64,000 nucleotides of DNA from Sulfuricurvum sp. (GTDB taxonomy: Bacteria > Campylobacterota > Campylobacteria > Campylobacterales > Sulfurimonadaceae). Under the pieces are notes generated by a model. It was not told where the DNA came from. It ran no database searches and was given only the letters and a program-made list of their open reading frames with translations. The translations under genes and the position numbers were made by a program. Positions 52,789-61,206 of this stretch are shown one piece after another (position 1 is the first letter of the stretch; each line of letters begins with the position of its first letter). The stretch covers positions 1 through 64,000 of the forward strand of contig JAQULP010000005.1 in assembly GCA_028718525.1 (NCBI GenBank), read 5' to 3'.

Positions 52789-55574
52789 GCGAACAGAAAA
52801 ATCCACTCCGCAGCAAAGCGGAAAAGATCGCTGCGGACAATGCAGCTAAAACACCGCACCGTGATAATCTCTCACCCGAAGAGACGGCTTCGCTTCTTCA
52901 TGAACTGCAAGTCCATCAGATCGAGCTGGAGATACAAAACGAGGAGCTTCGCACAATCCAGCAAAAACTGCAGGCTGAACAAGAGCGCTATGAGGATTTG
53001 TATGATCTGGCTCCGGTAGGGTATGTCACCCTCTCGAAAGAAGGATTGATCCTTGAAGCCAATCTGAGAGCCGCATCGCTGTTCGGCGTGACCCGAAACC
53101 ATCTGATCGGGCGTCCTCTGACACAATTTATCTGGAAAGAGGATCAGGACAACTATTATATGTGCCGCAGAAAAGAACACCCCTCTTCCGAAACGCAATC
53201 ATGTACATTGCGAATAGTTCGGAACGAAGGAGAAGTGTTTTGGGCTCAGCTGGTCATCATGTCGAACCAAGACCATCAATACCGTGCCGTACTTTATGAC
53301 GTTACCGAAGATAAAAAACAAAAAGAGATCATTGCCATTGCCCAAAGGGAATGGACCGATGCTTTTGACGGTATCGAGGACGGGGTAATGCTCCATGACA
53401 GGGACTACAATCTGATACGGGTCAATAAAGCGTACAAAGATCTTTCCGGCGCACAAAAGTTCAAAGATATTATCGGAAAACCCTACTATCAGGTCTTTCC
53501 GAAACTCGATGCTCCGATGCATACCTGTGAAGAGTCTTTCCGAAGCGGAAAAGGTGAAGAAGAACAATTCGCCCTCGAGGACGGCAGAATTTTCAAATCA
53601 CGCACCTACCCGGTTTATGACAATGAGGGAGAGTACAGTTTCAGCATCCATATCTTTGAAAATATCACCGAAGAGATAAAATCCAAACAATTGCTGCACG
53701 AAAGCGAAGAGAAATTTCGCACCATAACCACTACTGCCCAGGATGCCATTCTCATCATGAACGATGAAGGGCTTATCACCTATTGGAACGAAGCGGCTGA
53801 AAACATATTTGGATATACAAAAGAAGAAGCTATCGGAAATGCATTGCATCCCCTCTTGGCGCCTGAACGCTTTCACGAAGCTCACCACAAAGGATTCAGC
53901 CATTTCATACATACGGGAGAAGGTCCTGCTATAGGAAAAACTTTGGAACTGAGGGCTTTAAAAAAAGACGGAACGGAATTTCCAATAGAACTGTCGCTCT
54001 CAGCCAACATGAGAGAAGGAAAATGGGAAGCTATCGGTATCATCCGTGACATCTCTCAACGCAAAAAAGATGAAGCCGGACTCAAAATGTTTCGTGCTCT
54101 AATCGACCATTCCAGCGATGCCATCGAAGTGCTCGATCCTGCTACATTTCAATACATCGATGTCAATGAAACAGCCTGCCGCGCTTTGGGTTATACACGT
54201 GACGAGCTATTGTCGATGAATGTACGTGAGATTGATTTGGAGATCAGCGATTTGCAATTGCAACAATTAACTGAAGTATTGAACGATAAAGGTTCATCGA
54301 TTTTCGAAAGCGCCCATCGGCGTAAAGACGGTTCAACTTTTCCGGTTGAGATCAGCATCTCTTCGGTTAAGAGCGATAAAGAGTACAATGTCTCAGTAGT
54401 ACGTGATATTACTGAGCGTAAACAAGCCGAAGCATCACTTTATCGCTCCAACCGCGCCCTTAAAACGCTGTCAGCCGGCAACATGGCACTGGTGTGTTCA
54501 CAAAGTGAAAATGAATTGCTAAAGAGTGTCACGGATGTCATTGTCAAAGAAGGGGGCTATAGCCTGGCGGTGGTCGATTACGCCCTAGACAATCCGGAAA
54601 AAACCATCACACCAATGACATGGTCTGGTTTGGAGAAAGAGCACAATTGGATAAAGGAACTTAGCTGGAGCGAGACAGCAGCCAACCAAATGCCTGTTTC
54701 CAAAGCAATACGGTCCGCAACAACACAAGTCACCCGTAATATCGCAGCAGAAAATGAATATATATTATGGAGAGATGCTGCTATAGCTAACGGCTATGCG
54801 GCCAGCATTGCACTTCCACTGATGGATGGTGACAAAGTATTCGGTGCACTGAATATTTATTCATCGGAAGCAAACGCATTCAAAGAAGAAGAAGAAGAAG
54901 AAGAAGTACGGCTGCTGGAAGAATTGGCCAACGACCTTTCGTATGGTATCATAAGCCTTCGTAAGCGTATCGAACACGATCAGCATACAGCGATCTTGCG
55001 CCAAAGTATGGAACAATCCATAGAGACCATTGCGGCTACCGTAGAGGCACGTGATCCCTATACGGCAGGCCATCAAAATCGGGTTAGTGTGCTGGCAACA
55101 GCTATTGCACGGAAAATGAATTTGAGTGATACACAGGTTCAAGGTATACATTTCGCATCCATCATTCATGATCTTGGAAAAATCCACGTACCGGCTGAGA
55201 TTCTTTCCAAGCCCGGTAAGCTCACCCCTATCGAATTTATGCTCATTCAATCTCATCCCCAGGAGGGATACGATATTCTGAAAGATGTTCAATTTCCTTG
55301 GCCGATTGCTGACATAATCTTGCAGCACCATGAAAAAATCGACGGCTCTGGGTATCCGCAGGGACTGAAAGGCGATCAGATTTTGTTGGAAGCAAAAATC
55401 ATTTGCGTCGCCGACATCGTCGAAGCAATGTCTTCCCACCGTCCCTATCGTGCGGCATTGGGAGTCGAAGCTGCTTTGAATGAAATCAAACAAGGGCGGG
55501 GGACTCTTTACGATGCTGCAGTAGCTGATGCTTGCGTAGAACTTTTTGAAGAAAAACAGTTTGATTTTGTATAG
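52785..55574 (+). CDS. multi-PAS/GAF sensor with HD-GYP domain
   Basis: 929 residues; ATG overlaps the previous stop (ATGA). The shared N-terminal module (LLHELQVHQIELEIQNEEL) is followed by four PAS-type domains to about residue 550, a GAF-like region (about 565-720) ending in a run of seven Glu (KEEEEEEEVRLL), and HD-GYP (about 745-920: GHQNRVS, HDLGKIH, QHHEKIDGSGYPQG). The Glu run is coded by a (GAA)n tract. Probably a c-di-GMP phosphodiesterase. Confidence 0.94.
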   Translation: MSEQKNPLRSKAEKIAADNAAKTPHRDNLSPEETASLLHELQVHQIELEIQNEELRTIQQKLQAEQERYEDLYDLAPVGYVTLSKEGLILEANLRAASLFGVTRNHLIGRPLTQFIWKEDQDNYYMCRRKEHPSSETQSCTLRIVRNEGEVFWAQLVIMSNQDHQYRAVLYDVTEDKKQKEIIAIAQREWTDAFDGIEDGVMLHDRDYNLIRVNKAYKDLSGAQKFKDIIGKPYYQVFPKLDAPMHTCEESFRSGKGEEEQFALEDGRIFKSRTYPVYDNEGEYSFSIHIFENITEEIKSKQLLHESEEKFRTITTTAQDAILIMNDEGLITYWNEAAENIFGYTKEEAIGNALHPLLAPERFHEAHHKGFSHFIHTGEGPAIGKTLELRALKKDGTEFPIELSLSANMREGKWEAIGIIRDISQRKKDEAGLKMFRALIDHSSDAIEVLDPATFQYIDVNETACRALGYTRDELLSMNVREIDLEISDLQLQQLTEVLNDKGSSIFESAHRRKDGSTFPVEISISSVKSDKEYNVSVVRDITERKQAEASLYRSNRALKTLSAGNMALVCSQSENELLKSVTDVIVKEGGYSLAVVDYALDNPEKTITPMTWSGLEKEHNWIKELSWSETAANQMPVSKAIRSATTQVTRNIAAENEYILWRDAAIANGYAASIALPLMDGDKVFGALNIYSSEANAFKEEEEEEEVRLLEELANDLSYGIISLRKRIEHDQHTAILRQSMEQSIETIAATVEARDPYTAGHQNRVSVLATAIARKMNLSDTQVQGIHFASIIHDLGKIHVPAEILSKPGKLTPIEFMLIQSHPQEGYDILKDVQFPWPIADIILQHHEKIDGSGYPQGLKGDQILLEAKIICVADIVEAMSSHRPYRAALGVEAALNEIKQGRGTLYDAAVADACVELFEEKQFDFV

Positions 55575-55599
55575 AGGGTAGTTAAACTTATGGGAAATT

Positions 55600-55630
55600 A
55601 CTGTTTTACTGTTATTTTTTAAAAACAGTA
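55600..55630 (+). terminator. terminator-like hairpin after the sensor operon
   Basis: TACTGTTTT (55600-55608) pairs with AAAACAGTA (55622-55630) across a 13-nt T-rich loop, followed by GTTTTCC. Lies 26 bp after the last sensor gene. It extends weakly outward, so it might also serve the opposite strand. Confidence 0.55.
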
Positions 55631-55813
55631 GTTTTCCAATATATGCCCTTTACTCATATATTCCGTTATTAATTCCTGATCTATAGTCTCCCAAGGTGTA
55701 CTTTGTGAGTCCCACATTACATTTACATTGTTGAAAAAATATTCAATATAATTTATCTTAGGTTAACTAACACTATGCGCTGAAACAGCAAATTAGCTTG
55801 ATTTACACAGTAT

Positions 55814-55850
55814 TTTCCCAAAATGGGAAATTTCCTGCTATAATACATTT
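55814..55850 (+). promoter_or_regulatory. higBA promoter/operator
   Basis: Palindrome TTTCCC-aaaat-GGGAAA (55814-55830) directly upstream of TATAAT (55839-55844). The toxin ATG is six bases after the -10, so no ribosome site fits before it and the message is probably leaderless. The palindrome is the likely HigA operator. Confidence 0.7.
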
Positions 55851-56144
55851 ATGAGAGTCATCAGTAAGCGAACATTACAAGATTTTTGGAGTAGCCATCC
55901 AGATGCTATAAATCCATTAGCAGGCTGGTATGCTGAGGCGATGAAAGCTTCTTGGCAATCGCCGCAGGATATAAAGTCTCAGTATAAAACTGCCAGTTTT
56001 TTGCGAGATAATCGTGTAGTCTTCAATATAGGTGGAAACAAATACAGATTGATTGTAAAGATCAATTACCCTTACAGTACGGTATATGTCCGATTTGTCG
56101 GAACCCATGCCGAGTATGACAAAATAAACGCAGAGGAGATTTAA
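55851..56144 (+). CDS. higB: HigB-type mRNA interferase toxin
   Basis: 97 residues. The HigB-family pattern is clear: MRVISKRTLQDFWSSHPDAI, then NPLAGWYAEAMKASWQSPQD and SFLRDNRVVFNIGGNKYRLI with VRFVGTHAEYDKI. It cuts mRNA on ribosomes in the cytoplasm. First gene of a toxin-first pair; the antitoxin begins 3 bp downstream. No ribosome-binding site precedes it, matching a leaderless message. Confidence 0.93.
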   Translation: MRVISKRTLQDFWSSHPDAINPLAGWYAEAMKASWQSPQDIKSQYKTASFLRDNRVVFNIGGNKYRLIVKINYPYSTVYVRFVGTHAEYDKINAEEI

Positions 56145-56147
56145 AAG

Positions 56148-56501
56148 ATGAATATTTTTCCTATCCGGACCGAAGAAGACTATGATAAAGCATTGGCGAG
56201 AATTGATACGTTGATGAATGCTGATATAGGAACAGCTGAAGGGGATGAACTGGATATTCTTGTGACTCTGATCGAGGCGTATGAAGCCAAATATTATCCA
56301 ATGCCGGTTTGTGACCCTGTCGAAGCGATCAAATTTCGTATGGAACAAATGGGATTAGAGCCAAAGGATCTTACGCCGATTATCGGTTCACGTTCAAAAG
56401 TATCAGAAGTATTGAATCATAAACGCCAACTCTCTATTGCTATGATTCGTAATCTTCATGCACGATTGCACGTGCCTTATGAGTCATTAATCGGTGCATA
56501 A
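56148..56501 (+). CDS. higA: HigA antitoxin
   Basis: 117 residues. N-terminal helical part (FPIRTEEDYDKALARIDTLM) followed by the HTH: FRMEQMGLEPKDLTPIIGSR with SKVSEVLNHKRQLSIAMIRN. That C-terminal HTH is typical of HigA. It should neutralise HigB and repress the palindrome-bearing promoter. 3 bp gap from higB with GGAGAT upstream of ATG. Confidence 0.93.
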   Translation: MNIFPIRTEEDYDKALARIDTLMNADIGTAEGDELDILVTLIEAYEAKYYPMPVCDPVEAIKFRMEQMGLEPKDLTPIIGSRSKVSEVLNHKRQLSIAMIRNLHARLHVPYESLIGA

Positions 56502-56557
56502 AAACATACTTTTTTCTTAGTAAGGTCCCAATCAGAAATACAGTGGAGGAGTACACT

Positions 56558-56776
56558 ATGCATTCTATTCGTCAAAATGTAGATGACAGTATCTATGATA
56601 GATTAATTGGATTACTCCAAATACTTCCAAAAGATAAAGTTGAAATTCTCTCAGATAGTGATAATTCAATTTCATTTGAAGAAGCGAAACATAAAGTAGC
56701 TCGTGCGGCTAATAATGTTTTAAAACAAGAAGGTCTTGACCTCGACACTGCAATTGAAAAAATTCTAAACTCATAA
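56558..56776 (+). CDS. small antitoxin-like protein
   Basis: 72 residues from ATG 56558 (GGAGG about 10 bp upstream); GTG 56543 is less likely. Reads MHSIRQNVDDSIYDRLIGLL, QILPKDKVEIL and SFEEAKHKVARAANNVLKQE, a helical/ribbon-type pattern of RelB/Phd-like antitoxins. It is followed directly by a 16-residue toxin-start-like frame that appears cut by the recombinase element. Family assignment is tentative. Confidence 0.55.
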   Translation: MHSIRQNVDDSIYDRLIGLLQILPKDKVEILSDSDNSISFEEAKHKVARAANNVLKQEGLDLDTAIEKILNS

Positions 56777-56827
56777 ATGATCTATAGAATTATTGTTGAG
56801 TCTGAGGCTCTAAATGCTCGTATTTAA
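56777..56827 (+). pseudogene. possible toxin start, truncated at the element boundary
   Basis: ATG 56777, right after the antitoxin stop: MIYRIIVESEALNARI then stop. MIYRIIVES... resembles the first strand of RelE/ParE toxins. The left end of the transposon begins at 56835, so the rest of the toxin was probably lost by insertion or deletion. Confidence 0.35.
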
Positions 56828-57023
56828 TTTGATTAACATAAGTTATCTAAAGTAGATTTGTCTGTCATATAAGAATAGTCCCTCCAATATTAGCTCCATT
56901 GAACTAAAAAAACTCCCTGCTTTAGGTGCTTTGCTCGATAGTAATTTCATTTCAATGAACCAATACGTTGAAATTGTTATTTGTTAGACAGATTAGGTGG
57001 GTCAAAGTATAAAAACTACGCCA

Positions 57024-57058
57024 TTGACTTACTAGTATACTTCTGATACAATGACCCT
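57024..57058 (+). promoter_or_regulatory. promoter of the element's TA operon
   Basis: TTGACT (57024-57029), 17 bp, TACAAT (57047-57052), then six bases to the toxin ATG at 57059. An 8-bp palindrome AGTATACT (57034-57041) lies in the spacer. Probable leaderless start, like the other two toxin-first modules. Confidence 0.7.
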
Positions 57059-57373
57059 ATGGAAATCGCCGAAACTACCATTTTTACCCGCGAGATTACC
57101 CGTATCCTCTCTGATGAGGAATATAAGGAGCTTCAATCCTTTTTGGTAGAGCACCCTAAAAGCGGAGCAGTGATCAAAGGTTCAGGCGGATTACGAAAAA
57201 TCCGATGGTCAACTAAGAATAGCGGTAAAAGCGGTGGAATCCGAAACATCTACTACTATCATGAGGAAAACAGTCTTATCCTTATGATCTATGTGTATGA
57301 AAAAAGCAAAACATCCGATTTAACCCCAAAACAAATCGAGATGCTCCGAAAAACTTTCATGGGAGGTATATGA
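57059..57373 (+). CDS. RelE/HigB2-type toxin
   Basis: 104 residues. TIFTREITRILSDEEYKELQ, LVEHPKSGAVIKGSGGLRKI and RNIYYYHEENSLILMIYVYE are typical of HigB-2/RelE-type mRNA interferases. It overlaps the antitoxin by 4 bp (ATGA). The ATG lies at the expected transcription start. Cargo of the three-recombinase element, where it could stabilise the element by post-segregational killing. Confidence 0.92.
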   Translation: MEIAETTIFTREITRILSDEEYKELQSFLVEHPKSGAVIKGSGGLRKIRWSTKNSGKSGGIRNIYYYHEENSLILMIYVYEKSKTSDLTPKQIEMLRKTFMGGI

Positions 57374-57651
57374 TGGAAGATACAATGTTTAATGACTTGC
57401 TTGCAAGTGTTGGCGAAGCAAAAGAGATACTACAACACAAAAAACAACCCTCACGTTCATTCATGATCGATGAGCCTGATGCGAAGTCTATAAGAACACA
57501 ATTAAAGCTTACTCAAGATGAATTTGCGGGGCTTTTAAATATTAGCGTTAACACACTAAGAAACTGGGAACAATCACGCCGTAAACCGGAGGGTCCGGCT
57601 CGTGTATTACTCGGGATTGCAGCTACCCATCCTGAAGTATTCGCTCACTAA
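57370..57651 (+). CDS. HigA2-type HTH antitoxin
   Basis: 93 residues. The HTH PDAKSIRTQLKLTQDEFAGL with LNISVNTLRNWEQSRRKPEG followed by PARVLLGIAATHPE is the classic HigA-2 antitoxin C-terminus. Overlaps its toxin gene by 4 bp. It should repress the upstream promoter through the AGTATACT palindrome. Confidence 0.93.
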   Translation: MMEDTMFNDLLASVGEAKEILQHKKQPSRSFMIDEPDAKSIRTQLKLTQDEFAGLLNISVNTLRNWEQSRRKPEGPARVLLGIAATHPEVFAH

Positions 57652-57667
57652 AAAATTGGTGTCTACT

Positions 57668-57880
57668 TTGAGAGAAGAATACGATTTTTCACAATCTGTC
57701 CAGAACCCTTATGCCAAACGGACAAAAAAACAGATATCGCTCAATGTCGATGTCGATACGATCGAGTATTTCAAAGAGCTATCGGTAAAAATAGGATTGC
57801 CGTATCAAACCCTGATCAACGCGTATCTCACTGATTGTGCTATGCGTCATGTTGAGCCTCAGTTGAAGTGGACGAGCTGA
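57668..57880 (+). CDS. BrnA-like (CopG/RHH) antitoxin without a toxin partner
   Basis: 70 residues from TTG 57668; GTG 57659 is also possible. Begins MREEYDFSQSVQNPYAKRTK, with KQISLNVDVDTIEYFKELSV, IGLPYQTLINAYLTDCAMRH, the usual BrnA/CopG pattern. BrnT-like partners normally lie upstream; here the neighbour is a HigBA-like pair, so it looks orphaned. It overlaps the convergent DNA-binding gene by 41 bp. Confidence 0.75.
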   Translation: MREEYDFSQSVQNPYAKRTKKQISLNVDVDTIEYFKELSVKIGLPYQTLINAYLTDCAMRHVEPQLKWTS

Positions 57881-58229
57881 TCGTTTTCTCCAACAACAGT
57901 TTCAATGCGACAACTTGATCCATCAAGGTGAGATTGGCTTGTCGCAATTTTTTATTCTCCTCACGCAACGCTTCTATCAGAACCTCTTTTTCATTTACCG
58001 CTTTCTCCACAGATTTTACAGAAGGTGTTGGCTTGGTCGGCATGTTGCCGAGTAAGTCTTTGTAATTGGCGTAAATAGTAGCTCTACTGATACCGCACAA
58101 TGATGCCAATTGTTCGACACTCACTTTGGTTCCGGAAGCTTTGAGCTCTTTGATGGTCTTCTCCAGAAGCTGTCGCGTCTGAAATTTTTGTTCGGATTTG
58201 TATTTCTTGAGTGAATCGCCTTTAGGCAT
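57840..58229 (-). CDS. small HTH/coiled-coil protein (TnpC/DUF6262-like)
   Basis: 129 residues from ATG 58229 with AAGGAT upstream. An N-terminal TetR-like HTH (KFQTRQLLEKTIKELKASGT, VEQLASLCGISRATIYANYK) precedes a coiled coil (NEKEVLIEALREENKKLRQA). This matches the small accessory protein of Tn554-like and related multi-recombinase elements. It overlaps the last recombinase gene by 8 bp, so it is translated with it. Probable DNA-binding or insertion-orientation factor. Confidence 0.8.
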   Translation of the reverse strand: MPKGDSLKKYKSEQKFQTRQLLEKTIKELKASGTKVSVEQLASLCGISRATIYANYKDLLGNMPTKPTPSVKSVEKAVNEKEVLIEALREENKKLRQANLTLMDQVVALKLLLEKTISSSTSTEAQHDA

Positions 58230-59856
58230 GAATATCCTTTGGTTGAATGGAATCAATGATAGCGAGAACTTTAGAGAGCTGATAACGGGCTTTTTTTACT
58301 TCGACACTCTGAGAAGGGCTGCAATGTTCGATATGACGCTCAAGGAGAGTCGCTTCATGGATAAAATTGGGTAAAAAAGTTTCATTCGTCACAAAGTCTT
58401 TGCAACCGATGCTGTAGCAGCTTTGAACTCCCAAGTTGGGGCAATGCCCCCGTTTAAAATCATACAGACACATCCCAAACGGCAGAGGATTGATACCGAA
58501 TACTTTTGAGAGTTCATCGAGCTTATCCGATAGGTTGGGTGATGTTTGGATCGAATGCAATCGATGTTTGAAAGCTTCTCCTTCTATCCCTTGTGTGTGA
58601 AGATGTTTGGCCTGTATCATCCCTTGCAAATAGGTTTGTTTCATCTCCTCTTTGCTCTGGTGAACATAGTGGGCAGTCATTTCGATAGAGAGATGCTTGA
58701 AGTGTGTTTGAAGAACCACGAGATTGACACCGCACTCAGCAGCGGCGAGTTTTGCAAAAGTATGACGAAAGCAGTGCGAGGTAAGTGGCACTTCATGATT
58801 CTTTGCATTGTGAAAGGTCAGCGCAAGATTGTTACGTTTTAAAAATGGTCTGAGATAACTGTGGTTCCATTTACCGGACTCCATCGGTGTCGGAACGAGT
58901 CGCTGAGATACTGAGGTACCTTTATTGGGGGAGAGGAGATAGAAAAGGTAATCTTTCTCTTGGGCTTCGTTTCGCAAGGGCTCACAGAGACGTTCAAGAT
59001 GGAGGAGGAGTTCAAAAATCTCTTTCGGAATCAGTATTCGATGCGCATAGAGTTCGCGTTCGGTTTTTTGGATCGTGACATTGAGCCAGCTGGTTCCATC
59101 ATTGTCTTGATGGGCACATCCGCGTTTGAGATAGAGGATTTCGGAGATACGCAACCCGGTGTGGGCTTGTACTAAGATCGCAAATTTAGCGTGATTGAGA
59201 CGAAACAGCCCTTTGCTTTTTCCACTTTGAAAGGTTTGCAGTATATCTGGCTCATTCCAGGCACACTGAATGATTGCCTTCCAAAGCGGTGTAGGGATAC
59301 TGTGATCGTCGGGACCGTTTTGGCGCTCAAGAGATCCTTGCTTGTTGGCTCCCCACCAATCCCACAAAGAAGTTTCCAGTCGGATCGGCTCTTGCGGCAG
59401 ATCATTGAAACCGCCATTTGATCCCATGCTTAAGAGCTTGTATAGTGTATTGGAGATACGGCACATATTGTTGGATTGTTTGGTGTCGGTCATATAATGG
59501 TGCTTTAGCCAACGGTTAAATCCCATAAAACGATCGGTATTGAACTGTGCCAAGGATGAGAGATTCTCCTCTTCCATGAATGCAATGATCTTTCCAGCAA
59601 GTGCAGCGTATTCATTGGCAAGGGTTAAGGGTTTGACCTGACCCAGTCGGAGATAAAAAAAGCGTTTAAACGCTCCGATGAGTAAGGGTTTGGAGGCAAG
59701 AAGGTTAAAATTCAATCTTCCCAGAGAGTAGACACTGGAGCGTTTGTCGTGCAGCAGCGGTGTTAGATCCCAAATCATGTCACTAAACCGGCTAGATGGA
59801 GTCACGTCGAAATCGTGGATAAGTGAATCGGCCGCAATGGTGGGGTGCAGACTCAT
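58222..59856 (-). CDS. tyrosine recombinase 3 of the element
   Basis: 544 residues. The catalytic set is visible: R in QAHTGLRISEILYLKRG, HxxR in SHCFRHTFAKLAA, and H...Y in FKHLSIEMTAHYVH. A C-terminal Cys-rich tail follows (GMCLYDFKRGHCPNLGVQSC, then YSIGC), as in TnpB-type proteins. It overlaps its upstream partner by 4 bp, so the three recombinases are coupled and likely act together. Confidence 0.92.
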   Translation of the reverse strand: MSLHPTIAADSLIHDFDVTPSSRFSDMIWDLTPLLHDKRSSVYSLGRLNFNLLASKPLLIGAFKRFFYLRLGQVKPLTLANEYAALAGKIIAFMEEENLSSLAQFNTDRFMGFNRWLKHHYMTDTKQSNNMCRISNTLYKLLSMGSNGGFNDLPQEPIRLETSLWDWWGANKQGSLERQNGPDDHSIPTPLWKAIIQCAWNEPDILQTFQSGKSKGLFRLNHAKFAILVQAHTGLRISEILYLKRGCAHQDNDGTSWLNVTIQKTERELYAHRILIPKEIFELLLHLERLCEPLRNEAQEKDYLFYLLSPNKGTSVSQRLVPTPMESGKWNHSYLRPFLKRNNLALTFHNAKNHEVPLTSHCFRHTFAKLAAAECGVNLVVLQTHFKHLSIEMTAHYVHQSKEEMKQTYLQGMIQAKHLHTQGIEGEAFKHRLHSIQTSPNLSDKLDELSKVFGINPLPFGMCLYDFKRGHCPNLGVQSCYSIGCKDFVTNETFLPNFIHEATLLERHIEHCSPSQSVEVKKARYQLSKVLAIIDSIQPKDIHA

Positions 59857-61205
59857 AACAATTCCTCCAGTTTCTCGATGATCGATCCGATCATTTCCGC
59901 CTCAAAGCGCAGATGGCGTGTCACATGATCTCCATAATTGGATAAAGCGTCCATTTCACGACTTTTCTCTTCCAATAGCGTCTGAAAATAGGGTAAAAAC
60001 TCCGGGGTTGTGACCATTTTTGTACATCCGTAGCAATTCCCCCGCTTGGGAAAGGTTTCACACATATACCCCTCGTCATGCAGCATGGCCGTGTTGGTGC
60101 AATATCCATCACTCAATCGCAATGCTTCAATTCCTTGATGATAGATTTCAACCTCTTGCATGGAGGATAGTATACGCATATGATCGAGGGTTTTTGTGAT
60201 TTGTTCTCTGTAATCGGTCTGCTTGGTTTTCACATAATGTTTTAGAGTGGTTCGTTTGTGCTTATGATTGAGGATGCTCTGCGTCGCTTCCAGAGAAACG
60301 CCGCTGCTTTGCATGTTGGTTGCCAGCGTTCGGCGAAACATATGGGAGGTGAGTTTCGCCAATGCGCCGTTTTCATCGCGGACATCGTGCCGTTTTACAA
60401 ATTGATCCAGACGATTTTTTTGATATGCATCCAAAACACGTACCGTCGAATTTTTCGCTGTTTCCAAAAAAATATACGGTGTTTTCGATAAAGCCCGTTG
60501 CGTGGCATGTGATTGGATCAAGCTTTTTAATGCATGGGCAACGGGGGAAGCGATGGCCGGGAGAATAACCTGCTCTTTTTGTTTATGATCGACATAGTAC
60601 AGATCGAATTTCCCCTCTTTATCGCTTGGACGCAGACAATCTTCTCGCAAGGAGACAATGTCTTGGGAACGCAGCCCGTAATAGATGCATAGGAGCAAAT
60701 AGGTTCGGGTGAGGAGATCGTCGTCTTCTTTCAACCCTTTTTTGATCTGATTGAGCACATGATCGGAAATAAAAGCGGTTTTTAGATGCTCATTGTTTCT
60801 TTTGAAAGGAGAGCGTTGGAACAAAGAGAGCGGCGGAGATTCATCGGGATAAGATTCTGATAGCCAGAAGGCGAAATTTTTAAAAAAAGTATAGACGAGT
60901 CTTTGAGCGCTTTGAGAAAGGAGTCTCCCCGATTTACTTGAAACTGTCGCCAAAAACGCAAACAACTCATCCATGTGCATCGAGGTAAAATGCTCAAGGC
61001 TCTCAATGGTGCGCGTTTCTAAAAAGGTAAAGAGATATTTGATCATCATCGACTCTGTATAGAGCGATGTTTGAGATTTTCGTTGAGTGTTGAGCGATTC
61101 GAGAATGTACTCTTTGTGCAGAATAGCGATCCGTATCGGCTTTAAAGAAGCATAGGAGACCTTACGAAGACGGTTGTTGATCGTAAAGTGGATAGTGTTC
61201 TCCAT
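59853..61205 (-). CDS. tyrosine recombinase 2 of the element
   Basis: 450 residues from ATG 61205; ATG 61217 or 61244 are alternatives that overlap the upstream gene. R in CIYYGLRSQDIVSLRED, HxxR in LTSHMFRRTLATNMQ, H and Y in LNHKHKRTTLKHYVK. A Cys-rich segment follows (EGYMCETFPKRGNCYGCTK in pattern). Part of a three-recombinase set in which each copy retains the catalytic residues. Confidence 0.9.
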   Translation of the reverse strand: MENTIHFTINNRLRKVSYASLKPIRIAILHKEYILESLNTQRKSQTSLYTESMMIKYLFTFLETRTIESLEHFTSMHMDELFAFLATVSSKSGRLLSQSAQRLVYTFFKNFAFWLSESYPDESPPLSLFQRSPFKRNNEHLKTAFISDHVLNQIKKGLKEDDDLLTRTYLLLCIYYGLRSQDIVSLREDCLRPSDKEGKFDLYYVDHKQKEQVILPAIASPVAHALKSLIQSHATQRALSKTPYIFLETAKNSTVRVLDAYQKNRLDQFVKRHDVRDENGALAKLTSHMFRRTLATNMQSSGVSLEATQSILNHKHKRTTLKHYVKTKQTDYREQITKTLDHMRILSSMQEVEIYHQGIEALRLSDGYCTNTAMLHDEGYMCETFPKRGNCYGCTKMVTTPEFLPYFQTLLEEKSREMDALSNYGDHVTRHLRFEAEMIGSIIEKLEELL

Positions 61206-61206
61206 A

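Noticed and set aside
54861..55493. 210-codon minus-strand frame with poly-Phe
   Set aside because: Antisense shadow of the HD-GYP gene; the Phe run is the GAA tract read backwards.
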